From NCBI GenBank assembly GCA_031213475.1, contig JARUPZ010000037.1:310001-374000 (forward strand): 64,000 bases of DNA, written 5' to 3'. Below the pieces are notes generated by a model. It worked only from the letters and a program-made list of their open reading frames with translations. It did no database searches and was not told the DNA's origin. Made by a program: the position numbers and the translations under genes. The stretch's first letter is position 1. Every line of letters begins with the position of its first letter. Shown piece after piece: positions 38,261 to 50,402 of the stretch. The stretch is from Nereocystis luetkeana (lineage: Eukaryota; Sar; Phaeophyceae; Laminariales; Laminariaceae).

Positions 38261-38857
38261 GCCTTTGAAGGTCCAACGTAGCCCGAGTGGACGCACGTAT
38301 TTTTAGAAAGCGCTGCTAAACGTATACAGGGCTCGGGGCTGGCAGGTAGGTAGGTGCCCCCTGTGAACAGCTGGGAGCTCTTCCAGCGTTGCAGCAAGGC
38401 TGTGGACGGTAGCTGTGGGTAGTGCAGTGTACCTGGTACCAGGTAGTGTACAGAGTTGAAGCGTGTGTTGTTCGCGTGTGGATTGGATCGAGTTGTGGAG
38501 TTGCATTGTGGTACATGTACAGTAGTATAGAATGAGTGGTTTCAGGCGCTCGCCGAAAGGAGCATTTTTGCCCGTGCGTCTAACATTCGACCCAAAGAAG
38601 AACGCAAGCCGGTTCGAGACTCCCCTCCATTTATTTTTGTCTTTTTTTTTCAATTTATGGCTTTTTATCCTCCCGTGTGTAATTACGAGTATGTACGGCG
38701 TATTAAATTTGTTGCCTCTGGTTTGCTGTTCTCATGGACACAGCTGTGCCGCTGTGTGTCGCACTGCTGTCGCCTGTCGTAACTGAAAGCGCTTACCGCA
38801 CTGCAGTGTACGAAAATATGATCCGTTGCTGTTGTGCACTATTAATAGTTTTTCCAG

Positions 38858-39113
38858 TTTTTAATCATCACTCTTACTTTCCAGCCTAACTCGTAAGAGG
38901 TTTTACCCTCAGCGATCTTCTGGACAAGCCGTGGTCACAGGTGTCCTCCCTTCTCCCCCCCGGTACGTGCCTTTGTTTTGTGTCGCGCATAGGGTTCAGC
39001 ATTCCCACTGCTGATCGATTTTCATCAAATGCAGCTAACTCACGCTCTCGCGCTTTCCGCTAATCATTTTTTTTATGCAGGAAAAAGTCCCTACGAGCAT
39101 GCACTCGGTGAGA
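38858..39113 (-). mobile_element. SINE copy, truncated within the tRNA-like head
   Basis: Matches the body of the full SINE at 15622-16088. On the SINE strand it starts inside the B-box region (complement of CACTCGGTGAGAC at 39101-39113). Lies between the MED31 stop and the TBP start. Confidence 0.78.
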
Positions 39114-39723
39114 CTATCGCGGGGAAAGAGTTGGGTAGAATGTAAGAATGGTGCTTCAATAAGCTTTCAGGATAGAAATCACCGACTGAAGATATACTTC
39201 GTACTTATATTTTCATACGACTCGAAGAACTGGCAGCAGCTCTTTACAACGGCCCTTGACGGACAACACAACACCCACAACTACAGTATGCCTTCTTCAC
39301 AGTGCCCACTCTAGAAATACATCACAAACGCTGACTGGCCCGCTACGTTCAACCTGGAACCCAGCACTAAATGGTGCCGGAACATAGCGGTACACCAAAT
39401 GCAGATGGGGGCCGAGTTCAAGCAAGACTATCCCAAGCAAAATCGACAACCAAATGTGATACTGAAGATACATGCTGCTGCTGGTACTACGCGTGCAAAC
39501 ATCAAGACATCGCCAACCCTCAATTCCGTATACACATGTGCCGCGGGCAGCACATATTACCAGAAAGAAATCGACACCTATGAGTACAGCTACAAGTAGT
39601 ACCGCACCGGGAAACTCAAGAAAAGGCATACGGTACGCTGCTTGACCGGGAAATCCTTCGATATGTCAAGTTTGTGTACACTGGTTCAAGGCAAACTGCA
39701 CAGATCAAACTGTGCCGCCGCCG

Positions 39724-39867
39724 TCATTTCTGCTGCTGCTGTTGCTGTTCTTGTTGTTGTTGCTGCTGCTCTTCATGCGAACTCGCTTGGGGAGGCCTTT
39801 TGCCGAACTGCCAATGCAAGAATTGCTGTTGGTGGACGAAATCTCGGAAGCTGACGTGGGCAATCTC
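39724..39867 (-). CDS. MED31: MED31 exon 4 (C-terminus, Gln-rich tail)
   Basis: Acceptor GCGCAG|GAG. Encodes [20 protein letters not shown] and a tail with two Gln runs before a TGA at 39724-39726. The Gln runs are coded by CAG/CAA and appear as poly-Leu on the opposite strand. Confidence 0.93.
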   Translation of the reverse strand, partial: EIAHVSFRDFVHQQQFLHWQFGKRPPQASSHEEQQQQQQEQQQQQQK

Positions 39868-42800
39868 CTGCGCAGGCATCAAGGCAGGAGGGCAAAACGT
39901 GCGCGATAAAATGCCAAGGATAGGGTTTATGGGGCTTGAGAAAAGGGAAAGAGCCTTCGTGAGACCTACAGTCGACAGTGTTCCTTCGTTAGCGTTGGAT
40001 GGCATCGTTCGAAGTCACCGCACATTGGTATAGTCGGTGCACACCCGGCAGAACGATGCACTGGTACAATACTGTAATAAAACACACAGACGACGACAAT
40101 ATCCTGCGTGTGCTGAGCCTCGACATGCGATCGTCGACACGACCCCACTCACCTTTCGGAAAGGCGGGTTGTTGACTAGAAGGTCCAGCATAGCCAAAGA
40201 GTGGGGGTACCTGAGAGATCGCAACAGTAGCTCAAGGTATTAAATAGTCAACGTACCAATCGCACGGTAAACAGATCAAAGCCCAAGTACCCGCTCCGAT
40301 CTTGGAGTTAGGACAGAAGGGTTCCATCCCCCCACGTGAGTGATGGTCTTCGATATCACAGACACAACGACTAAAGGTGTGGTGTCTTCATCGACAGGAA
40401 CCACGTTCCAACATGATGAGATACAGTTTCGCCCTCGCGTTAAGAAAGCAGACTTTAAGAAAACATTGGAAACGGTAATACATCCACAGCAGTACCCCCT
40501 TTTCGCTCCTCCAGAACAAAGACTGTCGACCTAACTTACACATCTTTCCTCTTTTTTACGAGAGGGCCAATGCTGCATATTGGTATGACGCTCTGATTGC
40601 AATTCCCTATGGACGCTTGCGTATGCTTTTGGCGGCACATCATGTTGCGGGTGCGTCATCACGGATAATTCATGGATGGACTGGAAACATACGAAGGAAA
40701 AGAGACGCTGGGTGATGTATATACCCCTTAGAAACGATACGGCCACAAGAGGCACACGTTCTCGTGCCTTGTTGCCAGTATCCACACAACACGGCAAAAC
40801 GCCCAGAGCCGGTACTGAATATTGGCAAGCCGGACGGAGTGCTCGTAGCCCCAAACAGTCTCGAACAACCAAGCAATCGCCGTGACAGGGCCTAGTCTTT
40901 GCCACGCGTCAAATTACCAATCGGGGAAGCATGTACTCCCTGCAATCATGAATAATACAACTCAACGTGACTTCTACTCTCAAAAAGATAAAGGTTATTT
41001 GATTTGGGTGTGCATCGGCAGGCTAATGCAGTACCCTTTTCATAATAAGAGTTTATCTCTGTCAGTATTACTACAAGCCCAATTTAGCGGACGCCAGTCG
41101 AGAGATCTAGAGCTATTTCCGTGCAGCTCTATCGATGATTAGCATAGAGCTCGTCTCTCGCGCGCGTGGTCACGTCGTTGTCACCGCAACAAGGCAGTTT
41201 TACCGTTTTATCGCCCACAGACGACCCTTTCGATGGCTCTAGCATTAGGCATAAGCAGTAGTGGTCGAGCAAACACTTACACACAAAATGAGACAAGAAG
41301 GCTACTCTTGGGATGATAAAAATAACACGGCACGCACGGCAACACGCACGGCAACTACAAGAGTAGTGCTGCGATTGTCGGCAGTCTCACGTGATGAACC
41401 TCGCGTACTCCGGGCGCTTGAAGTACTGCAAATATTCCAAAAAACGGAGAAACGCGGAGTCATCCAGGTATCCACTCTGCGCTAAATCTGTGAGCCGAGG
41501 AGAAATACAACAGGCAACAGGCAAAGGGAATACGAAAACCGCCGCATTCAGCAGTGACGAAGTTCGAGCGACACGCAGAGACAGCACCAGCTACGATGTG
41601 TGTACACTGGTAGAGCAATACTGCTATTCATCGCAATGTTTGTTTTTTTTGTCACCGGAGGGGCGTAGACGATGCCGAGAATTGATTCGTAACCAGATCA
41701 AATACTCGTGGGAATACGACAACGCCATCAACTAACGACACCCTGATGTGGGTTCGTAGCAGAAAAATATAGGGGTAGGTACGCGGTGTTTGTCATGCTG
41801 TGTGTCTCACTAAATCACTCAATATCTCAACGTCAGGATGTCTTGGCACCATGGGTCATCGACAGAAATATCAGTACCGGTAGCGTACTACCATGTACCA
41901 GTTTCACTTTTTTCCAGGAATACTTCTACTCCCTACCCCGGCCGCGGATATTTCCTCCAAGGCCGTGCGTACACGCGGCTCAAGTTTGGGCGCCGGGCGA
42001 GTTCCGTAGCACGTGTTTTCGGGGTCACAGTCGCACAGTCGCGAATTCTGGCAAATAACCCCGGGGGAGCTATCCGACTTGACAAACGCCTCGCGGCTGC
42101 CGTGCTAAACCTGTACGACTGTTTTTTCATGCGCATGAAATGCGATTATTTGTTTTGGCCCCACCGCTTGAAAATAGCGCACCGCACACCACGCCATGAA
42201 AAGACAAGGACAACACAGACGTGACATCGAACAAGGCACACATGAAGCGTCGTGCAGCAGTGGCAGACGTGATACCATGCTGCAGGCCTCTGAGCAGCTC
42301 TTTCCGAGCTGTGTACAGCAATTAATTATACGGAGCTTGAGAAAAAACAAATGCGGATTTTGGTTCCAACATCCTGGCATCTACAAACTTACACAGATCC
42401 ACATATGCATATAATACGCACGTGCGTGTTGTTGATAGGACCGCCTACGAATATTTATTTTCTACTTTGTGGATCTACTGCTGCATGTCTAGCGTAGACT
42501 ACAGAGTACGGATACAGAGCAACCACGGCACCACAGGAGTATTATACCCGACAGCACAGCAGTACAGCAGAATAAGCCGTACAACACGCAGCAGCCGCTG
42601 TTCAAGCTCTGTTCTTTGCGACGTCTACTTCGGTGTCGCGTGTGCGAGTGCAGGACCCACAGCCCAAAGCTAGCTAGGGGAATTCACACCAGAAGCCTAC
42701 AGTAGTACCAGGTACGTAGGAACTACCTGTGACTGTTCAGCCGCAAGAAGAGAGAGAGGTGCGGTTTCAGCTCTTCTCTTTGTCTTTTTGGCTGCTTACG

Positions 42801-45800
42801 TAAGTAGGCGGTCTGGTGGTATGTACCTCGTCACTATGAATTGTGATGATTTTTTCGGCCCCGTAGCACGGAGAGAACACACAGCACGCACCACGCCACG
42901 AGACAACAAGGATGGCACCAACTTAACATCGAACGAGGCACGCATCAAGCGTCGTGCAGCTGTAGTTGATATTGTGTACAGCAGTTGTACAAAGCTTGAA
43001 AAAAATGCGCATTTTAGTTCCGACCTTTTGGCTTCTACATATACAGATCTACCTCTAAATCAGTACGCATAATATCTACTGTACGCGAACTATAGGCGGG
43101 TAAACGGACATATACATTTCGGTACAACTTTACGGATCTATATCTAGTCTAGACTACAGAGTATGGAGCAGCCATGGCACCACAGGAGTATTACCCAACA
43201 ACACAGCAGCAGAATAAGCCGTACTACACGCAGCAGTTGCTGTTCAAGCTGTTGCCTTCGAGATGGCTGCGGTATCGTGTATACGTGTGCAGCACCAAAA
43301 GCTAGCGGGATGCATTCAACCAGGATCTACAGCAGTTTGGTTTAGACTCAAGATAAGAGACAGGTGCAATTTCGTCTTCTCTCTTTTTGTTGTCGGCTAC
43401 CCATGTTGTCTGTTCCTGTGTGCCAGCGCCCTGTATAACACCGAAAACTCAAAATTTTGGCGCACACTTTTGGCATAACGTTGTAGCAGCCATGCATCAT
43501 ACTCTGACAACTGTTCTAGGCCAAAATGTGGCAGCTACGGAAGTATGGTCTCGTTGCGTGTATGCGTCTGTGTGCGTCTGCATGATGTAGGTATGTGGAC
43601 GTGTCATCCTGAACCCAACAAGCTGAGCGATTCCACGCAATGTCCTCTCTGATTTGTAAAGCACGCGCGCAGTACAGCAATGGGTGAAAAACAGCAGCAG
43701 CAGCAGCGAAGCTCACATAATATACTTCATAATACACCAGGTACTCAGGAACGTTTTTCCCCCCCCTTTTCGGCTTGCGACACCCCCGGGATTTCAAGTC
43801 AACAACATCCCGAAGGGGAACCTTGTACATATTATATATATATCGTATGTACAAGCAAGGAATATCGCAAAACATCAAGTGCTTGCAAATTGCAACTCGT
43901 ATCATACGCATCGCTTCACCATTTTCGGGGCCCCTGTGCAGTATACACGGCCAGCATATTGTCAGTACTATCGTTGTATTGGCTGAGGAGCGGACATTGC
44001 TGTCAATCCTCTGACGACTTACGTACGTCCAACGATAACACAACAACGCCTCAACATAGAACGGAAACCCACCAAGATGCTGAAATGATATTGGGTCTCA
44101 GTGCTATTATATGGCGGTATAGAGTCGGAACTAGGGGATGGTTCAGTCTCCTGTTGCAGGTACCAAGCTGTCCCGACGAGGAGACTGGCTGTAGGCCAAT
44201 GCCGTAAGAGTAGTAGAGGAGTCAAATGCAGTACGGAATGGTATGATTGGACAGAGAGTCGATTAGTTGTGAGCTGGTCAAGTACGATTTCAAAGTATGT
44301 TATCTGTAGCATCTGTGTCGTCGACCGGAGATCATCGATCGACAACTAGAACATACGGGTAGGTTTACGTAGACAAAGGCCAGCGAGTGACTCTTGTGGT
44401 ACACCAGGTGACTTGAATTACAACAGTAAAATCAACTGTAGGAGAGGACATAGATTGCTTGACAGATGGGTTGGCTACGAAGCCCCATCTGTCAGTGCTG
44501 GGAACTGCCTTTCATGTTGCTGCAGCTATAATAAACGAGTTTTCTTCTTGAATCCTTGATCCGACTATTGCCTCTAAAAAACACCGAACCACTTAAAATT
44601 CTGAGAGGTCTGCACCTTCGATCTCTCATGCGCAAAAATACCGAATGACTCGTTCCACGATAATGGGCCACGCCGAGGGAGGTTCACGCAGACAGTAAGA
44701 GAGAGGAGGGAGGGTCATACACATTATTCCGTTTTTACTTGTTTTTATATAATCAATCTACCACTCCTGAAACCTGAGATCGAGGAACTTCCTTCGAACA
44801 TGACCCAACATGAACGTCTTCGTTTGCACTTTTAATGCTGCTGGACCAGGTATAGACTTTCTTACAGTTGTTCTTCTGATTTTTTTTCACGTGACTATAA
44901 TAACCTGCGGCGCTCTCAGAGAGTCTACGGCAAATAATCGCACCTCTATCATCCGTGCGTTCTTGGTTGCTGCACTGTCCTTGTTTTCTATGCTTTCTTT
45001 TCATTTTTTTGGCTGTTTTTCGAAAATCGCACTTAGCTCACCTCAGGTCACACTAAATCCAAGATAATACATCCCGCACTGATTTCAAACTCTTTTTTTT
45101 CAAGAGCCGATCAAAAAACATAATACGGATATTCAAAACTTGAGTCAGATTTGAAAAGCAGTCAGAACTGAGCGATATAGGTGCTCCTATACTGAATTCA
45201 ATATAAAAGGCCGAAAAGAAAGAAGAAAAAAAAGCAAGAGCCAAACTTGAACCGAAGGCAGTTTCCTATGCGGTTCGATTTTTGAGCTTCAGATTTTGAG
45301 CCGATCGCATTTTCAGATGTGAAGATGGCAATTCGAAACAGTCTTCCTATGCGGAAAAAACAAATGTATTGTGTGTGTGGAGACTCGAGCAAACGCCGAG
45401 ACCAACTGTTGTTTTTGTGGTAGCCGCCGCGAAGAGACGCGCTGGGTGCGCTGCCCTGCGCGTAGGACCCAAGCGTCCGAGCCAAGGCTGGCTGCCTATG
45501 GTCTGGCGGCAAAGAGACGTGGCGAGTGCGCTAGAGCCAACCTGTCTTAGTACTTTGTGTTCCATTTTGTGACTGGCTGCTGCTGCTGCTGTACAGCAGT
45601 GTAGTCCACGAGTACTCGTACGTATCCACGGAGAGGTGCGTGCCGAGTGCACTTCTCTTGGTCTCTAGGCCCGAGCCTGCGCCAGGCGACTGTAGTCTGG
45701 CCACGGACGGACGGGCCGCCCGCCGCCCGAGCGTCGGGCGCGAAGCAACGTCGCTATACAGCTGTATCACTATCCAACTCATCGATCGTTCTGCTGCTGC

Positions 45801-48800
45801 TGTTTGCTGTCATGGATAACATCTTAAATTTCGAGAGCATGCCATTTTTGTGCCAAAATCCGACGACTTGGGTCATCGGATTCTCAAATCGAAAAAAAAT
45901 CTGATCGGATTTTGCATATTTGGACTGCACAAACAGGGTCATTCGTTTTTGAGTTCGAAAAACACAAATCTGAGGCTCGAAATCGAACCGCATAGGAAAC
46001 AGCCTAACTCGAAAAGCAGTCCAAACTGAGCGAGATAGATCTACGTACTCCCTATATACGTACTACACTTACTTCAAGATGCGCGGTATAATAAAAAGTG
46101 CGAAGTACCACATCGTACTGCTGTAATGCTCACAGGTATTTAACTAAAGGAGGCACGAACCAAACTTAACTCAACTCAACTCAGCTCAGCTCAGCGGGGC
46201 ACAGCGCAGCGCTAGCTTTCGTACATGCCAGGTAGCATACGAAGTCCGAAGTACCACCTAGAATCACAAGAAATGCACGCCTAGCTCAGCTCATTTCACG
46301 CAGAAACGCAGCACAGCGCATCGCCGCGCGGTGCTGCTGTGCCGTTTTGTGCTTTCTCGTTCGTGCATATCAAAAGAAGTACCAGGTAAGTACGTACGTA
46401 AATACATGCATGAGGCGTCTGGGTTGTTTTACTGGAGCACGGAAGGGACTCTTGGCCTTTGCAAGTCGCCTGTTTACACCTAGACGTTTGGACCATGTAT
46501 TATTGTCTGTTCTGTCAATTCTTTCTTTTTGAGCGAGCTTAGCGGGCGGAACCGTCCGCTGCGCGAAGCGCCTTGTATATGATACATGATACACTCGACA
46601 GTCAGCAGTCTCTACTCTGTAGTGAAAATCAACATGGTTTTGTCAATGCGTTCTTCAGCGCACCCAAGCGTTGAATCTAATACACCTTCCAAAGTCCAAA
46701 TCGTGGAAAAGGTCGCTTCCGCCTGAACTTTATCCTCACGCGGCAACCAGGCAGACGACTCGTACGAAATGTCACTGTGCGCCAATCTAATCTAGTGAAA
46801 TATTATTCGTAGTTAGACGCTTTGCTTCTTTATGATCGTCGCAAGCGAGAGGTGAAGGGTAAATGGGCGATCGGCCTCCAACAACTGATGGCAAACCCCC
46901 AACTGCTGAAAGCCTTCACCTAGACTCACACCCCTACCCCCTGGCACGGATGTGGATGGTACGGCAACGGTGATCGCTGAAGCGATGCTGTCGACTGCCG
47001 CTAACATCGCAACACGTGCAAAGCGCAGGCAAGGACCGGCGGGATGGTATCCTAGAAAGGAACCGAAGGCGGATATGCTTGCGGTGCGGCGTGGCAACAA
47101 GAGAGGGAGCCGCGAGAGAGCTATTGCGCGCGGATCCAGGCAACAGCAACCTCAGGAAGTCCCTGGAAGCAGCTGAAAAACGCCTTGAGCGCGTGAGAAT
47201 CGAGGCTGTGCAAAGATTCTTCGAGGAATTCGTCAGTCAAGTTGAGGTGCGCATCAAAGATGGCGACCAATGTGGTTTGTACAAGCACCTTAAGGGGGTG
47301 GATTTCGAGGGGAAGAAATCGTCCAGCTCTCAATACATCAAAGCACAGAGGGCAGTTTGCTTCGTGACATGGGGTTCATTCGCGATCGGTGGGTACAGTA
47401 TTTCAGCTCTTTGCTCCACAGTAAGTCGCCAGCGCTCGACCCGAATATCGTCGAAGAGCTCAAGGTATGACCCCCGTAGGCACCTCTCGATGATATACCT
47501 TCGATTTTTGAGGTGGAAGAAACCATCAAGAGCATGTCAAACGGAAAGGCTGTTGGACCCGATGAGATTCCCGCTGAACTGCTCAAACTTGCCGTAGATG
47601 GAGATCGCGATGGTAACCGCCGTATAGTAGAATAGTTCCACGCCATTGCGTGATCGCCATATGGCAGGGCGGGGGCGTGCTATAAGAGGAGTGGAAATAT
47701 ACCGCAATCATAGGGCTGCACAAGAAGAAGGACCGGACGGAGTGCGGTAGCTATCGAGGCATCTCGCTCGTGGCACGCGCTGGCACGGTTCTCCTCGAGG
47801 TAAGCCCCAATCGCTTCAGCAATTACTGCGAACGGGAGGATATCTCATCAGAGGAGCAGTGCGGCTTCAGACCGCAACGGTTGACGATTCATGATCTTCG
47901 CGGTTCGACGACTTCACCCATTGTCACGAAAGAAGAGCACCCCTCGTGACATGCGATTCGTCGACCTCGCCAAGGCATACGGTTCAGTCGACTGGGTTCT
48001 CTTGTGGACCGGGCTCGCTCGGTTCGGCGTTCCACAATGGGATACTCTCGGTTATGCGCCACTTCCATGATAGAATGCGTGAGCGCATCCGGACGGACGA
48101 TGGCGAATATTCAGACTGGTTAAGTGTTAGGCAGGCCCTACGGCAAGGATGCTTGCTCGCACGATTGTTGTTCAACATGTTCTTTACTGCCGTACTGAGT
48201 GTGGCGGTGGAGCGGTTTAGCGCCAATTCAGATGTGGTGAAGGATACGGTGTGTACCAAGGTGAGGGACGAGAAGGGGAGGGGGAAGGAAGGGAGGGAGG
48301 GAGGTTGAAAAAGGGGCGAGATAAACCCCAGGAGACTGTGGCGGAGCCGCAACCGATCTGGGGAATGCTGTATGCAGACGATGCGGGCATCGTTCCCAGA
48401 TCGAGGATTTCAGGGAAGTGATCTAATGTAAGAACATCATGATCATGATCATCATCCTCATCGTCGTCAGTGGAACCTAACGGCGTTAAAACATGCCTGC
48501 GGCAGGGCGCCTCCAGCGGCGTCATCGGCGGGCGCCTCTGGCGGAGGCCCCCTCTCCACCCAGAGGGGGGTAGCCGCGACAAGTACACTGGTGTTCGGAT
48601 CTACGCGCCGAGGTTTTTTGTTTAGTTTTTCCATCACTTTTCCTTTCCACCTTGACTCGTAGGAGGTGTACCCTCAGCGATCTTGTGGGCAAGCCGTGGT
48701 CACAGGTGTCGTCCCTTCTCCTCCACGGTACGCCCCTTCATTTTTGTCGTTCATACGTAGGGTTCGGCATTCCCACTGCTCGTCGATTATCATCGAATAT

Positions 48801-50402
48801 TCAGTCCGGTGTATCTGTGGTATTATACGAGTATCATGCACGTATATAGAACTACATACTTAGATCACAACCCCTGAGCGTGCTCGGTTGGTGCATCCCT
48901 GGCCTCTCAGAGCTCCCACTTCCAAACCGCCTCCTTTCATTACTTGCCGGACCTTTCCAGCAGTTCTTTGCTTTCTCGGTCCTTTCTTCCTTTTTTCTTC
49001 TTTCGTTAAGTGTGCGTGCGTGTTCTCCGAGCACGGCATCGCGGGAGGACCCGGCACCGTCGCGGGTGTCAGCGGGTGCTGGCGGGTAGAGGGGGGGTTG
49101 CAAGGAGCGCGGTCGCCGCTTTCGTGCCTAGGCGTCGCGTGTGCCTCGAGACATGAGGGATGCATGAACGGGATTTGTCTGGCTTCGATTTATGATTGTT
49201 GATAGAGTATGTACGAGTTTATAAAGGTCGTTCGGGAGGGTAAGATAATATTCAAGCGGTGCTTATTTTTGCGACCATGCTGAAGTTGAAGGAGGGAGGT
49301 GTGCAGTTTGAACACCAACGTTATCGAGCTGGCAAACGACGGCCACGGTGAGCACCGGGCTTCACGCGGGGCGGGCGACGGGGCTGATTGTGGCAGAGAG
49401 TGATAAAAGCTTTACCCGGACCGAATCGGTAGCGAGGTGGTCGCGAGAGGGGCGGGCGGCGTACGAGGCTGAGAGAGAAGCTCTTCTGTGCGATTTGTTT
49501 CTTTTCTTCTTTTCGACCGGGTGTAAGGTGTTCCAATCAGGCAGAAAAATATTGCACGAGAGGGAACGGGGATTTTTTTTCCTTTCCGAGTTTTCGGTTT
49601 CATTTTCATTGTTTTTGCTGCTGTGCCGTGCTGTGCTTTCGCTTTCTTCGTACATACAGCACAGACACAGAGCATATCGAAAGAAGAAAATAAGTACAGA
49701 TAGTAGTACCCTACCTGGGGTGTATGTACGTACGTACGTACGACATCCGCAACGCGAAGCGTATGTGTGGCATCCAAGCTGACTTCGGAGCTGTTTTTTC
49801 CTGAAGCATGGCGGCGGGACTCTTGGCATTATCAAGTCGCCGGTTTGCAATTACGATCCTTGAAAACACTAAACTCAATCGTGGACCTCTGTTCGCTTCA
49901 CATAATTTGATGTACTTTTTTTTCTTCCTGAGCGAGCGTAGCGGGCGGCGTAGGCCGCCCGCGGAGCGAAGCGCCTTGTACGTACGTACCTGGTTCATGA
50001 CGGAGCAAAATGCCAGGGTCCCGCCCTGTTTGTACCAAAGGTACTCGTATAGAATACGTCTACGTACGTACGTACCGATAGAGACTGAGATTTATTCTAT
50101 GTGCGGAAACTAAGGTGTACATAGCGAGCTATGGTGTCGCATAAACAGCACCATACCTGTAGTACAGCAATAGCACCGCAGTAGTGCTGACATCACGGCA
50201 GGTCGCGATCGAACACCAACGCTGTCCTTTCTAGGGGTACCAGCAGGCTGGGTGGTACCTGTGGTAGCACCGTACGAGAGCAAGAGCGCTTTACCTCCTG
50301 GGGATGGCAAGGGCATAGTAACTTACAATGAAGGTATTCCGGACTGGCCAGGCAATTCATGAGCTCAAGCTCCACCTCGAAACGCGTTCCCACTCCCTCC
50401 AT
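39724..50402 (-). CDS. MED31: Mediator subunit MED31 (SOH1), complete, four exons
   Basis: MED31 is a small, highly conserved subunit of the Mediator middle/knob region that links transcription factors to RNA polymerase II. Exons are 50327-50402, 41391-41487, 40153-40210 and 39724-39867, giving 124 residues, close to the usual length. Recognisable blocks in order are [60 protein letters not shown], then [14 protein letters not shown], matching the family's helical core from end to end. The C-terminus is a Gln-rich tail. Splice phases (1, 2, 0) agree at every junction. The start is the ATG at 50400-50402, directly before the conserved FE.ELE helix. Intron 1 is 8.8 kb and carries a LINE fragment, a duplication and R1 repeats. 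The gene lies 1.5 kb upstream of TBP in the same orientation. Confidence 0.95.
40153..40210 (-). CDS. MED31: MED31 exon 3
   Basis: 58-bp exon: acceptor TCTCAG|G, donor AAG|GTGAGT, phase 0. Encodes [19 protein letters not shown], corresponding to the conserved YP.CL.ML.LL segment. Confidence 0.93.
41391..41487 (-). CDS. MED31: MED31 exon 2
   Basis: Acceptor CTCACAG|AT after a pyrimidine-rich tract, donor ATCAC|GTGAGA, phase 2. Encodes [20 protein letters not shown] and [11 protein letters not shown], the most conserved MED31 block. Confidence 0.95.
42125..43405. repeat. Tandem duplication, unit about 700 bp
   Basis: 42125-42810 and 42820-43405 match in order through ACATCGAAC(A/G)AGGCAC, AAGCGTCGTGCAGC, CACCACAGGAGTATTA, CAGAATAAGCCGTAC and CAAAGCTAGC, with scattered indels. 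Lies in MED31 intron 1. Confidence 0.85.
44460..44494. repeat. Hairpin with 11-bp arms
   Basis: TGACAGATGGG and its exact complement CCCATCTGTCA with a 13-nt loop, in MED31 intron 1. No termination or regulatory role is implied. Confidence 0.7.
45258..46003. mobile_element. Candidate TIR element of 746 bp
   Basis: GTTTCCTATGCGGTTCGATT at the left (arm 45258-45297) is inverted at 45964-46003. Short related blocks (AAAGCAGTC...AACTGAGCGA) lie just outside both ends in direct orientation. No transposase seen. Lies in MED31 intron 1. Confidence 0.6.
46300..46585. mobile_element. R1 repeat fragment, copy D (3' part)
   Basis: Matches 49610-49985 of the uninterrupted R1 copy, including GCTGTGCCGT(T/G)(T/C)TGTGCTTTC and the terminal hairpin GAGCGAGC(T/G)TAGCGGGCGG. 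Confidence 0.75.
46952..48430 (+). mobile_element. Decayed non-LTR retrotransposon (LINE) fragment
   Basis: Reverse-transcriptase motifs occur in the usual order, spread over several frames with stops. They are: [20 protein letters not shown] near 47515-47575, [20 protein letters not shown] near 47710-47775, [14 protein letters not shown] near 47850-47890, [13 protein letters not shown] near 47955, [20 protein letters not shown] near 48117-48175, and LYADDAGI near 48370. This is typical of a LINE ORF2 (family knowledge). No intact endonuclease or full ORF is present. It is opposite in orientation to MED31, whose intron it occupies. Confidence 0.85.
48617..48806 (-). mobile_element. SINE body copy
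   Basis: Matches the central SINE body (TACCCTCAGCGATCTTG, GCAAGCCGTGGTCACAGGTG, GGCATTCCCACTGCTCGTCG). Ends just before R1 copy B. Confidence 0.78.
48873..49985. mobile_element. Dispersed repeat family R1, copy B, uninterrupted
   Basis: Runs from CTGAGCGTGCTCGGTTGGTG to a GC hairpin at about 49930-49972 (GCGAGCGTAGCGGGCGG paired with CCGCCCGCGGAGCGAAGC). Shared with 11095-13135 (split), 46300-46585 and 51250-51425. Its open frames overlap in several phases and none is conserved between copies, so it appears non-coding. Confidence 0.78.
50327..50402 (-). CDS. MED31: MED31 exon 1
   Basis: 25 codons plus one base: MEGVGTR, then the FEVELE helix and ASPEYLH. Donor CATT|GTAAGT, phase 1, completed to Tyr by exon 2. 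The upstream frame stays open to about 50516 without an ATG. Confidence 0.92.

Larger units (their letters stand above)
41488..50326 (-). other. MED31 intron 1, 8.8 kb
   Basis: No coding sequence other than a decayed LINE. Holds the 42.1-43.4 kb duplication, the 45.26-46.0 kb inverted-repeat element, R1 copies and a SINE fragment. Confidence 0.85.

Noticed and set aside
39712..39909. Plus-strand frame with a long poly-Leu stretch resembling a signal peptide
   Set aside because: It is the complement of the CAG/CAA run coding for the Gln-rich tail of MED31.
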